DNA from: Acidobacterium sp.
GTDB taxonomy: Bacteria > Acidobacteriota > Terriglobia > Terriglobales > Acidobacteriaceae
DNA length: 33,373 nucleotides
NCBI GenBank assembly: GCA_003167515.1
Contig: PMSS01000310.1
Span: forward strand, 2,039-35,411
Direction of reading: 5' to 3'
Shown: in pieces, positions 1 through 10,076 of the stretch
Layout: each line of letters starts with the position of its first letter
Position numbering within the stretch: position 1 is the stretch's first letter
The notes under the pieces: generated by a model
What the model was told of the DNA's origin: nothing
What the model saw: the letters and a program-made list of their open reading frames with translations, nothing else
Database searches by the model: none
Program-made: the position numbers and the translations under genes

Positions 1-324
1 GGGTGTTGCAAAGCTGGAGAAGACAAGGTTGTACCACACCACGTCGGGTTTCAACCGGCGAATGGTTTTTAACAGACGCACCGGAGTTTTTAAACTGCCG
101 AACCTCCAGCAGCGAATCACGTTGAATCCCGGCAGTTCTGACAATTGATCCGCCTTGAGCGAATTGCCTTTGTCGTCGGTTGCGAAGTCATAGTCCATCA
201 CTTCGTCGGCGAGGATAGTCAATTCAACATCAGGGTTGCAGCGTAGCTCCTGTGCGAGATGAAACGCATATTCGTTCAACTGGCGTCCGCTGGGAGGAAA
301 GGTCGCAACAAGACAAATCTTCAT
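1..324 (-). CDS. Glycosyltransferase family 4-like protein, N-terminal part (gene runs off the window)
   Basis: Reverse-strand reading from ATG at 324: MKICLVATFPPSGRQLNEYAFHLAQELRCNPDVELTILADEV..., typical GT-B N-terminus; open to the window edge. Not in the ORF track because it is truncated. Confidence 0.75.
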   Translation of the reverse strand, partial: MKICLVATFPPSGRQLNEYAFHLAQELRCNPDVELTILADEVMDYDFATDDKGNSLKADQLSELPGFNVIRCWRFGSLKTPVRLLKTIRRLKPDVVWYNLVFSSFATP

Positions 325-334
325 TAATTCCCCT

Positions 335-3300
335 TTAGAACAAGGTGATGCTCACGTACGGTCTGAACTGTTCGTTCTGGCCACCTGTGAAATTGAAGAA
401 AGTCTCCTGTTGCACGCCCGCCGAAAAACGAATGGGGTACTGCAGGACTACATCCCCCGTCTCGTCCCTGAACTCCCGGTGGAAAGGCATCCCATATGAA
501 ACCGAAAAACTGCTCTGGACCGCGTCGTAGACGTGAAAACCGCGGTTGTTGGAGTAGGAGCCCGACGCCTGCACGCTCCACTTACGAGCCGGAATGAACT
601 TCACGCTTCCGGCCGGTCGCAGAGCCTGCGCGATTCCCGAGCGAGTTCCAACCGTCCGCCAAGCGCGCAGATCTTCGGCGAGACCCTTGACGTCGAACCG
701 GTCACCGAAGCGGCGATCCAGTCCTATATAGGAAGATGTGTAGTAATCCTCGATGCTCACCGGAGTGAAGGTCTGATCGTTTCTTCCCCATCCAGTAACA
801 AGAGCCGTCCTCCCCCATGGGGCTCCAACTCGAAAATCGACTGCGGCGGCGAATGCGTCCGAATGGAGATTGCTTTCAGTGAAAGGTCCGGTTTCGCGCA
901 GAATATAACCGTCCATCGAAAGCGCATTGAAAAATGAACTGGTCGACACGTAGGTGAAAACGCGAAACAGGTTCTGATCCAGTTCGACAGGTGACTCGGA
1001 GTCGCGGCGTACCGTAGCCTGAGCGCCGCTATTGAAGGTAATGACATTGGTTCCCAGATGAATTGTGGGGTTCACGCCGAAATTGAACGAGTAGTCCGTC
1101 GTATCGCGACTTACAACAGAATTTGTGGCTGGCACGGAGATAACACCGCGCGCATTCCGGACCTCGAAGAAACCGCTCACAGCAGGAACATAATTCAGGT
1201 GAAGATGGAAAGCGCCAGTCCCCTGCGTTTCGAAAGAAGAACGTGGCGGAGGCAGCAGAGACGTATCGGAAATCGGCACCGGAAAAGCCGCATCCAGTTT
1301 GGAGTCGAGCACATAGACGGTTGTATCTTCGAAAATTGGATCTACCGATACGTCCGCCAGCGCGCTCAGCCGGGAATTGACTCTGTAACCCTCGTCGCCC
1401 GCCGCCTGCAGCAGGTTCTGTTCAGCGGTCTGATCTTCGCCAGCGGCATCGGAGGCCTGCGCGAAGGCTGTAAGCGCCTGGGTGCTTTGATGTTCCTGGC
1501 GATAGACGTTGGCCTTGGCGAGCAAGTACTGATAATCCGGTTCATCCCCTGGCGAGCTGTTGATGGCCGCAAGCTCCCCCTGGGCCCGGGCTGTGTCGCC
1601 CTGCGCAAGGTACGTGTTGGCCAATCCGACGCGCACAGCAGTATCGGATGCGCCTGCAGCCCCGGCACGTTGGAGGTAGGTTACCGATAATTGGTAATCA
1701 TGCATTTGCCGAAACAGATCCGAGGCCTCGATCATCTGCTCCCCCGTCGGCGGAAGCGTATCTCCTGCCTCGGCTTCCATCAGCCCTAAGGCGATCTGGC
1801 GGCTCGCATCCTCCGAATGATTCTCCGTGGCCATCAGTTGGGCGATGGCCAGACGTACTGTCACACGGTCGCTGGCGGGCATCGTCAGCGCCCTGCGAAA
1901 ACGCTCCATGGCAGCGTTCTGATCGCCAAGGTGGCTCAAAGCCTCGCCGGTGAAAACGAATACATCGGGTGCGTCGGAGCGCGGCTCGGTCGCAGCAGCC
2001 GGCTTGAGCATTGCATGCTGCTCCGCCAGTTGCACGTAGCGCAGAGTCTCCTGCGTGTTCTGGAGCTGCGACCAGGACCGCGCCAGCCATGCGTAAACGA
2101 GGTCATCGCCGGGCAGAAGCTTCTGTGCAATATCCAGTTCGTCGATGGCGTCGTGATAGCGCCGCTCCGCATACAAAGTGCCCGCTAAAGCCAGATGGAG
2201 CGATCCATCGTTCGGCGTGAATTTGAGCGCTGCGCGATATTCTCTGGCCGCTTTGCCGAGCGACCCCGCCTGACCATACGCTGTCGCTCGAATCAGATGG
2301 ATCGGTTGCGAGTCGCCAAGACCCGCTTCGGCAAGCTGCACCTGGCGGAGCGCCAGCTGCGGTTTATGCAGATCCAGCGCGGTGTAGGCCAGGCCGAGAT
2401 GCGCTTCACCATTCTTCGGTTCTCGCTTCAGAGCCGCTTCAAAATCAGCCGCGGCCTCGCGCGGCTGGTGCAGGTCGTGGAGCACGTAGCCACGATTCAC
2501 GTATGCGGTCACTACTTCGGGATCCCGCTGCAACGCCTCGCTGAAGTCTGCGCGGGCATCCTGCAGCTGGCCATTGTGTTTGTGCACGTAACCCGCCAGC
2601 AGAGGAATGTCCGGTTCTTTCGGCAGAATCTGATCGTATTTCGAGGTCAGGCTCAGCAGGTCGTCGTATTGATTGAGATGAAGAAAATCGTAGCCAAGGT
2701 AGACCACCACGTCTCTGTCGGCAGGCAAAACGCGAATGGCTTGCGCCGCGACGTCGGCCGATTGCCGATAGTCACCGTGAAAACTCAGATACCTTTCCTT
2801 TTCGCGAAGCACCTGAGGTTCGCCCTGCATGTCATTCGTGACGCGATGGAACCACACGCCGGCGTCATCGAGCTTGTGGGCTTCAATGTCGGCGTTCAAG
2901 CCGCCGGCAACAATGAGAGCATTCCCTGGAGCGAGCGCATACGCCTTGCTGTAGGCGCTCTCGGCTCGGGGGAAGTCGCGGCGCGAGGTATACATGTCTC
3001 CCAGCGCGAGCCAGGGAATGTAGAGCGTTGGATAGTCTTGTGCCAGCCGCTGAAAATACTTCTCCGCCTCCTGATCACGCCCCGCCGCGCGGGATGCGTA
3101 ACCCAGGGAAGTGAGCGCGAAGCGGCTGTTCGGGTCGACTGTAAGAATCTGCTTGTAAACCGCGATGGCTTCTTCCGTATGCCCGAGCTTCATCAGCAGA
3201 TCGCCGTCCAGCTGCAGGCTGTTGGGATCGGTTGAGTTGATCGCCAGCGCCTCAGTCATGTCGCTGCGAGCCCCGGTAAGGTCGCCGGCGTTCATCCGGA

Positions 3301-4606
3301 TCAGCGCTCGCAGGCGCAGAAACGGGGCTCTGTCAGACCCGTGCTCGTCGAGCGCGTTGATGGCCGACTCCGCAGTGGCCAGCTGCTTTTGTGCGGCGTC
3401 GGTTTGTCGAAGGTTCTGATAAAGCTCCATCAGATCCATATGCAGCTGGATGGGGTAGAGCGGACCGTCGGCGGGTTCCGATGGCAGGTGCGCCAGAGCC
3501 GCATTGAATTCCTGGACGGCGTCCGCGTCCCGCTCCTCGATGCGCGCAATCTCTCCGCGGATGGCATGCAGCCGATAGTGATTTGGATCGATCGAGGCCG
3601 CGCGCTCCAGAAATGTGTTGGCATGCTCCATGGAACCGACCGCAACTTCAGCCTGTGCGGCCGAGAGCTGCAGAGTCAGGTCCTTCGGTAGAGCATTCGC
3701 GACTTGCACGTAGAGTTTCGCAGCCACTTCCTGCTTGCCATCGAGTTGGTAGGTATAAGCAAGCTCAGCGACAACATCGGGCCGCGGCGAGCGAATCGAT
3801 TTCAGAGCGGCGATAGCGTCGCCGTAGTTGCCCGTCTCCCGGTAGTAGCCACCCAGCGATCGCTGCACATCAGGATTATTCGGGGTACGGGCCTTGGCCA
3901 TATCGAGATAGCGCCGGGCCATGTCCAGTTGCTTCGTATGCTCGTACGAAATCGCCAGCAGCAACTCCGCGCGAGCGCCGGGGTGAAATCGTTCCGCGGT
4001 GCCCAGCGTTTCCAGTGCGCCCTGGTAATCACCCGACCTCATTTGCAGGTCGCCAAGGAGCACAGCGTCGTCGCTCTGCTTCGGATCGGCGGCCAGGACT
4101 TTCGTCAGCAGATCCTGCGCCTCTTTGGTACGGCCCATCACAGCGTACGTCTGCGCAAGACCGGACTGACCCTCAAGCGAGGCCGGATTCAGGCGAAGCC
4201 CGTGATTGTAAGCGTCGGCGGCCAGCCAAGGCTTCGAGTCGAGCCGCGCGGCATAACCGAGCAGAAACCACAGATGCGGATCATTAGGAGCCGCCTGCGC
4301 AGCGCGCTGCGCGAAGGCCACCGCCTGCTCATGATCCCCACGCTTGATCGCCGCTTCCGCAGCTCCGGCGAGTCGAGCAGTTTGAATATTCGATCCCCAG
4401 CCCAGCGATTGATCCTGGGATTGTGATTGGGATTGCGGTTGATTCGGCGTGCTCGGTGTTTTCGTCGACCCGTCCGAGCCCACTTTGTACGTCTGCGCCA
4501 GACCGCAGAGTGCAAAAGAGATCATGGTCAGAAGAACGCCTGCAAATCTGAGGCAGCCAAGTCGAGCAATCAAGGTATCACCGGGGAAATGCACAGAATG
4601 GTCCAT
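335..4606 (-). CDS. Large TPR-repeat protein with signal peptide and C-terminal beta-barrel-like region (BcsC/PgaA-like polysaccharide export candidate)
   Basis: 1423 aa; many tandem TPR-like repeats; last ~250 aa are beta-rich and end in ...FRPYVSITLF (terminal aromatic, outer-membrane barrel style); hydrophobic N-terminus followed by a Q/S-rich linker. Confidence 0.8.
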   Translation of the reverse strand: MDHSVHFPGDTLIARLGCLRFAGVLLTMISFALCGLAQTYKVGSDGSTKTPSTPNQPQSQSQSQDQSLGWGSNIQTARLAGAAEAAIKRGDHEQAVAFAQRAAQAAPNDPHLWFLLGYAARLDSKPWLAADAYNHGLRLNPASLEGQSGLAQTYAVMGRTKEAQDLLTKVLAADPKQSDDAVLLGDLQMRSGDYQGALETLGTAERFHPGARAELLLAISYEHTKQLDMARRYLDMAKARTPNNPDVQRSLGGYYRETGNYGDAIAALKSIRSPRPDVVAELAYTYQLDGKQEVAAKLYVQVANALPKDLTLQLSAAQAEVAVGSMEHANTFLERAASIDPNHYRLHAIRGEIARIEERDADAVQEFNAALAHLPSEPADGPLYPIQLHMDLMELYQNLRQTDAAQKQLATAESAINALDEHGSDRAPFLRLRALIRMNAGDLTGARSDMTEALAINSTDPNSLQLDGDLLMKLGHTEEAIAVYKQILTVDPNSRFALTSLGYASRAAGRDQEAEKYFQRLAQDYPTLYIPWLALGDMYTSRRDFPRAESAYSKAYALAPGNALIVAGGLNADIEAHKLDDAGVWFHRVTNDMQGEPQVLREKERYLSFHGDYRQSADVAAQAIRVLPADRDVVVYLGYDFLHLNQYDDLLSLTSKYDQILPKEPDIPLLAGYVHKHNGQLQDARADFSEALQRDPEVVTAYVNRGYVLHDLHQPREAAADFEAALKREPKNGEAHLGLAYTALDLHKPQLALRQVQLAEAGLGDSQPIHLIRATAYGQAGSLGKAAREYRAALKFTPNDGSLHLALAGTLYAERRYHDAIDELDIAQKLLPGDDLVYAWLARSWSQLQNTQETLRYVQLAEQHAMLKPAAATEPRSDAPDVFVFTGEALSHLGDQNAAMERFRRALTMPASDRVTVRLAIAQLMATENHSEDASRQIALGLMEAEAGDTLPPTGEQMIEASDLFRQMHDYQLSVTYLQRAGAAGASDTAVRVGLANTYLAQGDTARAQGELAAINSSPGDEPDYQYLLAKANVYRQEHQSTQALTAFAQASDAAGEDQTAEQNLLQAAGDEGYRVNSRLSALADVSVDPIFEDTTVYVLDSKLDAAFPVPISDTSLLPPPRSSFETQGTGAFHLHLNYVPAVSGFFEVRNARGVISVPATNSVVSRDTTDYSFNFGVNPTIHLGTNVITFNSGAQATVRRDSESPVELDQNLFRVFTYVSTSSFFNALSMDGYILRETGPFTESNLHSDAFAAAVDFRVGAPWGRTALVTGWGRNDQTFTPVSIEDYYTSSYIGLDRRFGDRFDVKGLAEDLRAWRTVGTRSGIAQALRPAGSVKFIPARKWSVQASGSYSNNRGFHVYDAVQSSFSVSYGMPFHREFRDETGDVVLQYPIRFSAGVQQETFFNFTGGQNEQFRPYVSITLF

Positions 4607-6472
4607 TGGATGCTGCGCGCGTCTTCAGCGTTGGCTTTTACGAAGGCTACCACTCTGTTTACCAGGCAACCGGGGGCGTCGATTTTCGAATCCAATGGTC
4701 TTTCGCGAGGCATATCTTTGCAGAAGCTCGAAGCGGTCGCACCATCAACTCGGCCCATCCCCTTGAGTCTCATCCTCATGGCAGCGTTAGCCGTTCATCT
4801 GCCGCTCCTGTTGATGGAACTGCCGCTGAAGTCGTACGACACAAATTTCCACATTTTTTTCGCCTCGCATTATCTCCACCACTGGTTCGATCCCTGGAAC
4901 CCAAAGTGGTATGCGGGTTTTTCACAGACCACGTATCCGCCGTTGCCTCAACAGTGGATCGCACTCGTATCCAGAATTACCGGCCTCGACCTGGCGTATA
5001 TGACGGTCCAGCTGGTCGCCATCCTGCTCCTGGTGGTCGGCGTTTATCGCTTTGCGCTGCTGTGGGTGACCCCACGCGCCGCGTCCCTGGCCGCGCTGGC
5101 TGCCGTGTTTCTCGGCTCGGAAAGCTTTTTGGTGTACTCCGCCGGGCAGCTGTCGACTACGACCGCCGCGCCGCTTTACCTCAACGCGCTGCCGTATCTG
5201 TTTGAGTGGGTTCGGGAAGGGAAGTGGCGTTCCTTCGTCAAAGGTGCTGCTCTCTTTACCGCCGCCGCAGCCGCCCACCACGCCACGCTGCTCTTCGGCT
5301 CCATGTTCTTCGCCATTCCGGTGCTGGCGCTTGTCCTGATCGATCGCCAGGACGGCGAGCGGGTTTCGACTCCAGCGTTCCTCATTCGCACTGTCGTCAT
5401 GACCGTAGTGGTCGCTGCCGCCGTCGCTGTCGTGCTGCTGCCCTTCTGGATCGCGCTGATTCACTATCCCGTTACGCAGACTCCCATCCCGCATGCCAGC
5501 CGCGCAAACTACATTCTGAGCCCACAGTGGGGTCTCAATTACTTCGTTATCCCCTACGGGGCGCTGATTCTGGCACTGCCTTTCATTTTCGTGCGTGGAT
5601 CCGCTGTCACCCGTCTTCGCCCTTTGCTGCTCGGCTTCTGGGTTGCATTCCTGGTCGGGCTCGGCGGAACCACCCCTGTGGGTCATCTGTTGCTGGGCCG
5701 CGCCTTTGACGTCCTGACCATGGAGCGTTTCAGCTACTGGGCTACATTGCTGGCGCTGCCCTTTGTCGGGCTTCTTGCTGCCGAACTGATCGATCGCTAT
5801 CGGGGGCGTGCTGTCGCTGTTCTGACCATTGCCGCGACCTTTACCTGTGCCATGGCCGTGGCCTGGTCAACCTTTCGACCCGCCGATGCCGCAGATTTCA
5901 AGGTCGATTCGGTTGCAGCATGGCTCAATCGCGATGGTCACGATAACTACCGCTACGTGACCCTCGGCTTTGGCAACAAGATATCCCGCCTGTCGGTTCT
6001 CACCGACGCCAGCAGTGTCGATGGCGAGTGGAATTCCGGACGCATGCTGCCGGAGCTGACCGCCCACGGCGGAGCCGCGCTCACCAGTTCAAAGTATTTC
6101 AACAAGGAAGGCCTCGACGCGCTCCGAGCAATTCTCGATCATGCCGATCGCTACGGTCTGAAGTGGGTCTTTGTCCGGGATCCCTACTACGAGCCGCTGC
6201 TTACCTTCGGCGGCTGGCGTCGCGTCGACGATCTGGAAGACCGCACCATCATTGTGTGGAGCAAGGACGGTGTGCCTCCCGCCGCGCCGGTGAACGCGCC
6301 GCAAATTCCTCCGCACTGGCAGGGACTGATGTGGGGAACCTTGCCCTTTGGCAGCAGCCTTCTGGCAATTTTTGTCGTCCTGGCTCTTCCGGAAAGGCAG
6401 CGGCGCAGAGCTGCCGACGTTGAGCCTGCTGTCATGGATAAAGATCTCGTCCCAGGAAGGATGTTCTCGTGA
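4589..6472 (+). CDS. Polytopic membrane protein, GT-C-like / PTPS-related membrane protein family
   Basis: Start trimmed from the ORF track to ATG at 4589; many hydrophobic segments; motif ELPLKSYDTNFHIFFASHYLHHWFDPWNPKWYAGFSQTTYPPLPQ typical of GT-C-like first loops. Start still uncertain because it overlaps the divergent gene. Confidence 0.7.
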   Translation: MHRMVHWMLRASSALAFTKATTLFTRQPGASIFESNGLSRGISLQKLEAVAPSTRPIPLSLILMAALAVHLPLLLMELPLKSYDTNFHIFFASHYLHHWFDPWNPKWYAGFSQTTYPPLPQQWIALVSRITGLDLAYMTVQLVAILLLVVGVYRFALLWVTPRAASLAALAAVFLGSESFLVYSAGQLSTTTAAPLYLNALPYLFEWVREGKWRSFVKGAALFTAAAAAHHATLLFGSMFFAIPVLALVLIDRQDGERVSTPAFLIRTVVMTVVVAAAVAVVLLPFWIALIHYPVTQTPIPHASRANYILSPQWGLNYFVIPYGALILALPFIFVRGSAVTRLRPLLLGFWVAFLVGLGGTTPVGHLLLGRAFDVLTMERFSYWATLLALPFVGLLAAELIDRYRGRAVAVLTIAATFTCAMAVAWSTFRPADAADFKVDSVAAWLNRDGHDNYRYVTLGFGNKISRLSVLTDASSVDGEWNSGRMLPELTAHGGAALTSSKYFNKEGLDALRAILDHADRYGLKWVFVRDPYYEPLLTFGGWRRVDDLEDRTIIVWSKDGVPPAAPVNAPQIPPHWQGLMWGTLPFGSSLLAIFVVLALPERQRRRAADVEPAVMDKDLVPGRMFS

Positions 6473-7599
6473 CAGGTGGACGTCTCCTCGCAGTTTTTCT
6501 GTGCCTCGCGACCGTGGGGCTGGTTGTGATCGGCACTCTTTGGCCCGTTCCCGCGGCGGCGGCTTGGGCGGGTGGCACCGGCGGCTTCATCAGTTCCTCA
6601 TCGACACCGGAAGGAGCGGTGAACAACTTTGCCAATGACCTCGGTCATCACGCGTGGCAGGAGGCCTATTCCACCCTCGCGAATAAAGGCAAATTCACCG
6701 AGCAGGACTTTGTCCGTGACATGACGGGTAGTTATCCCGGTCTGCGCACGTACGCGAGCCTGGACAACTTCGAGGTGCGGCCACTGCATGCTTCCGACAA
6801 TGAGGCGCAGGTGGAACTGCGACTGCACTGGTCAACCGTGGTTGGCACTTTCCTCGACACGCGCACCCTGCAGGTTGTCAAAAACGGGGATCATTGGGCG
6901 CCCGTATGGCCCATCGTGAAAGAGCAGCACGTCCCGCCGCAGGTGATCCCAGTAACTTACCTGCGCTGGGATGTGATCTATCGCGGCCCGGAAGATGACT
7001 GGGGTGCACAGGACGTGGAAGCGCCGCACGTCCGCATCATCGACATGCACCCGGTCGAGCGCGCCGCCGGCGTAGTCGTCCTCGGTGAACTCCTGAACGA
7101 AGATGTGGTGCCGGCGTATGTCTCGGTGAAGGCTACCCTGCTCGGCAAGAACGGATCGCCGATCGCCACCGAAGATAGCTTCGACAAGATTTCTCATCTG
7201 CTCCTGCCGAAGCAGGTCACGCCCTTTCTCATCACGTTCCCCAACGTCTCACTCTCCGACGTCGACAGCATCCACATGGACCCCACCTCGAGCCTCGTCG
7301 CTGCCTCCGCCGACCCCGTGATAGAGATTCAGAATCAGAAACTGAGCCCTGCGCCGGACGCCTGGTTCAGCGGGAGTCTCGTGAACCAGAGCGGGCAGAA
7401 CGTAAGCATCGCCCACGTCCTTGGCACCTTCTATGACCAATCAGGTCAGCTGGTCTGGGTGGCGGATCAATACATCGACCGTGCGCTATTGCCGCAGACG
7501 CCCGTCTCTTTCGCCATCCCCGTTCCCGAAGACCTTGCCAGGAAAATCAGCACCGAACGCGCTGTAGTCGCGACCTACAGTCCTGGCGGCTTCCAATGA
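6469..7599 (+). CDS. Membrane-anchored/secreted protein with NTF2-like region and C-terminal FxLYD-like domain
   Basis: GTG start in a 4-nt GTGA overlap with the previous stop; N-terminal hydrophobic segment; SSTPEGAVNNFANDLGHHAWQEAYSTL (NTF2/DUF4878-like); FSGSLVNQSGQNVSIAHVLGTFYDQSGQLV (FxLYD-like). Confidence 0.7.
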   Translation: MTGGRLLAVFLCLATVGLVVIGTLWPVPAAAAWAGGTGGFISSSSTPEGAVNNFANDLGHHAWQEAYSTLANKGKFTEQDFVRDMTGSYPGLRTYASLDNFEVRPLHASDNEAQVELRLHWSTVVGTFLDTRTLQVVKNGDHWAPVWPIVKEQHVPPQVIPVTYLRWDVIYRGPEDDWGAQDVEAPHVRIIDMHPVERAAGVVVLGELLNEDVVPAYVSVKATLLGKNGSPIATEDSFDKISHLLLPKQVTPFLITFPNVSLSDVDSIHMDPTSSLVAASADPVIEIQNQKLSPAPDAWFSGSLVNQSGQNVSIAHVLGTFYDQSGQLVWVADQYIDRALLPQTPVSFAIPVPEDLARKISTERAVVATYSPGGFQ

Positions 7600-8468
7600 A
7601 ACACGCCTTCACATTCCTGATCGGCGTCACGGTCTCCGCCGGCGCCCTGCCAGCTCTGGCACAAAGCGGAAATCTTGACCTGCCCAAAAGTATCGTGGCC
7701 GGCAGCGCGTTTTCGATTCAGAGCACAAGCAGCGCCCAGGGAGTTCTGTATATCGTTGGACCCGGCCAGGTGCTGAAGCGCGACGTTCAACCTGGTCAGC
7801 CCATCACCATCGCTGCTGGAGACCTCGATTGTGCCGGTCACTACCTCGCGGTGCTGACCAGTGGCTCCTCGACAGAAACCGGCGAGTTCGACGTAGTTCC
7901 GGGCAGTCAGCCGGCGACGCTCAGCTTTCTGGCGAAACCCTCTCGTCTCCCCGTGGGACTGCAGAGCGGGATCAGCGGCGCTGTGTACATCTTTGACGCC
8001 TTTCAGAATCTGATAACCGCGCCGACCCCGGTGTCCTTTCAGCTTTCGATTCCCTCTGAAGCGACACAGTCGCGAACTGTGGTCAGCCGCCAGGGGGCAG
8101 CGTGGACCGATATGAACTCCGGATCGAAAGACGGGAACGCAAAGTTCGTCGCTCAAGCCGGCGATGTTTCTGCTACCCGCGTCATCCAGCAGGTTCCCGG
8201 CGATCCCTGCGGGCTGAAGATGAGCGCCAAAAAAGTAGGCGAACAGATTCAACTCGAAACCGATCCGCTGCGCGACTGCAGTGGGAACGCCGTAACCGAC
8301 GGTACCATCGTTACGTTTACAGAATCCTGGAACGGCGGGCAAACTACGGTGGACGTGCCTCTGAAACACGGAATCGCTCAGGCGGAAGTACCCGCTTACA
8401 ACGGCGCAAGAATCTCTGTAGCGACCGGCGTGGTGATGGGGAACGAGATTCGGTGGGCAAACCAATGA
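7596..8468 (+). CDS. Secreted protein with probable Ig-like domains
   Basis: Signal peptide MKHAFTFLIGVTVSAGALPALAQS; beta-rich sequence; ATGA overlap with upstream gene. Confidence 0.7.
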   Translation: MKHAFTFLIGVTVSAGALPALAQSGNLDLPKSIVAGSAFSIQSTSSAQGVLYIVGPGQVLKRDVQPGQPITIAAGDLDCAGHYLAVLTSGSSTETGEFDVVPGSQPATLSFLAKPSRLPVGLQSGISGAVYIFDAFQNLITAPTPVSFQLSIPSEATQSRTVVSRQGAAWTDMNSGSKDGNAKFVAQAGDVSATRVIQQVPGDPCGLKMSAKKVGEQIQLETDPLRDCSGNAVTDGTIVTFTESWNGGQTTVDVPLKHGIAQAEVPAYNGARISVATGVVMGNEIRWANQ

Positions 8469-8962
8469 TCCGGCCGCTTGTAATTTTGTTGGCCGCGTTT
8501 GCGGCATCCGGCGCCTTTGGTGCGGATCAGGCATCGGTACAAATAGAGCCCACCACCTTGCAGGGGCCGAGGCCGCTGGCAAAAGAGACGGCAACCGCAG
8601 TGGTGCGCGATTATCTCGAGGCCTGGCAGAGTTTAAGCGCCGCACTTGAGCAAAACCGCACAGATTTGCTCAATCAGGACTTTGTCGGCACAGCGAAGGA
8701 TAAATTCGCGGAAACGATTGAAGAGCAACAGAAACTGGGCATTCGCACGCGTTATCAGGAGCGCTCCCACGACATCCGGATTATTTTCTACTCTCCGGAA
8801 GGACTTTCTGTTGAGTTAGAAGACAACATTGCATATGACGTGCAACTCCTTGACCACAATAAGGTTCAAACCACACAACTGGTTCGCGCACGCTACGTTG
8901 CCGTGTTGACACCCGCAGAGGTTCGCTGGCGAGTGCGCGTTCTGCAAGCTGATTCAAATTGA
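8465..8962 (+). CDS. Small secreted protein of unknown function
   Basis: ATG at 8465 (ATGA overlap with the previous stop); MIRPLVILLAAFAASGAFGADQ signal peptide; 165 aa. Confidence 0.7.
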   Translation: MIRPLVILLAAFAASGAFGADQASVQIEPTTLQGPRPLAKETATAVVRDYLEAWQSLSAALEQNRTDLLNQDFVGTAKDKFAETIEEQQKLGIRTRYQERSHDIRIIFYSPEGLSVELEDNIAYDVQLLDHNKVQTTQLVRARYVAVLTPAEVRWRVRVLQADSN

Positions 8963-9068
8963 TGTAGCTGCCATGCAATCGAAGACCGTACGACCGACAT
9001 GCAGACAAAATCCAGGCCAGTCGCGAAAGAGAGTACTAGCCTTTGGAAAAATCCCAAGGAGGAAGTCA

Positions 9069-10055
9069 ATGATCTCGGTCGTCGTACCAATCTTCAACGA
9101 GGAAGAGAACATTCTCCTCTTCCACGAAGCCGTTGCCTATGCCTTAAGAGACATCGGCGAGGACTGGGAGGTGGTCTACGTCAATGACGGTTCGAGGGAC
9201 TCCTCACTGGATATACTCCGCGGACTGCAGTCCGCCGACTACCACGTCGTTGTGGTCGATCTGTCGCGCAACTGGGGGCACATGGGCGCGATCTCGGCGG
9301 GCCTGCAGACAGCCCGCGGCGATGCTGTTGTCATGATGGATGGTGACTTCCAGGATCCCCCGGAAGTTTTGCCGCAGTTAGTCGAAGCATGGCACCAGGG
9401 ATCTCAGGTCGTAGTGGCCGTCAGGCGGAGCCGGCAGGAACGCCGCAAGGTTCTCGCCAAGCTGTTCCCGATCTTTTATCGCGTGCTGGGCGCCCTATCC
9501 GATTTTCCCATACCTCTGAACGCCGGAATTTTCGGTCTCATGGACCGGCAGGCCGTCGACGCGATCAACGCCATGCGCGAAAACAACCGCTACCTGCCTG
9601 GCCTGCGCGCGTGGGTCGGTTATAGCAACACCGTTATCTACTACGATCGGCAGGATCGCGCCGCTGGCGACGGCAAGCTGACGTTCGTCAGCCGCATCAA
9701 GTATGCGATGGACGCGATCACCAGCTTCAGTTTCAAGCCGTTGCGACTCTGTTTCGCGCTGTCGGCGCTCTCCTGTTGCGTGGCCGCCATACTTGGGCTG
9801 TCAGGCCTGATATCGAGCAGCGCATTGACCGCCGTGGGCTGCGGCGTGGCGGCGGCAATCTTCATGGTCGGAGGCGCGGTCCTCCTCTCTCTCGGCGTAC
9901 TGGGTGAATATCTGGGTCGCGTCTACGACGAAGTCCGGCAGAGACCGCTGTCAATCGTCAACAAGGTCTACTACGCTTCGGATATGGCTGGGGCTCTGGT
10001 GGACCAGTCCGCAAACGAGGAAGAGCCAGCGGCGAGGATACTGCGGATCGCTTAA
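9069..10055 (+). CDS. Glycosyltransferase family 2, DPM1/GtrB-like (polyprenyl-phosphate glycosyltransferase)
   Basis: MISVVVPIFNEEENI..., VNDGSRDSS, MMDGDFQDPPE and two C-terminal TM segments; start trimmed to ATG 9069 preceded by AAGGAGG. Confidence 0.9.
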   Translation: MISVVVPIFNEEENILLFHEAVAYALRDIGEDWEVVYVNDGSRDSSLDILRGLQSADYHVVVVDLSRNWGHMGAISAGLQTARGDAVVMMDGDFQDPPEVLPQLVEAWHQGSQVVVAVRRSRQERRKVLAKLFPIFYRVLGALSDFPIPLNAGIFGLMDRQAVDAINAMRENNRYLPGLRAWVGYSNTVIYYDRQDRAAGDGKLTFVSRIKYAMDAITSFSFKPLRLCFALSALSCCVAAILGLSGLISSSALTAVGCGVAAAIFMVGGAVLLSLGVLGEYLGRVYDEVRQRPLSIVNKVYYASDMAGALVDQSANEEEPAARILRIA

Positions 10056-10076
10056 ACGTCGAACCAGTCGGCGTGG

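Noticed and set aside
2195-3235. 346-aa plus-strand ORF opposite the TPR gene
   Set aside because: Shadow of the TPR-coding strand; no recognisable domain.
7575-8645. 356-aa minus-strand ORF
   Set aside because: Overlaps three coupled plus-strand genes with signal peptides and 4-nt overlaps; no domain recognised.
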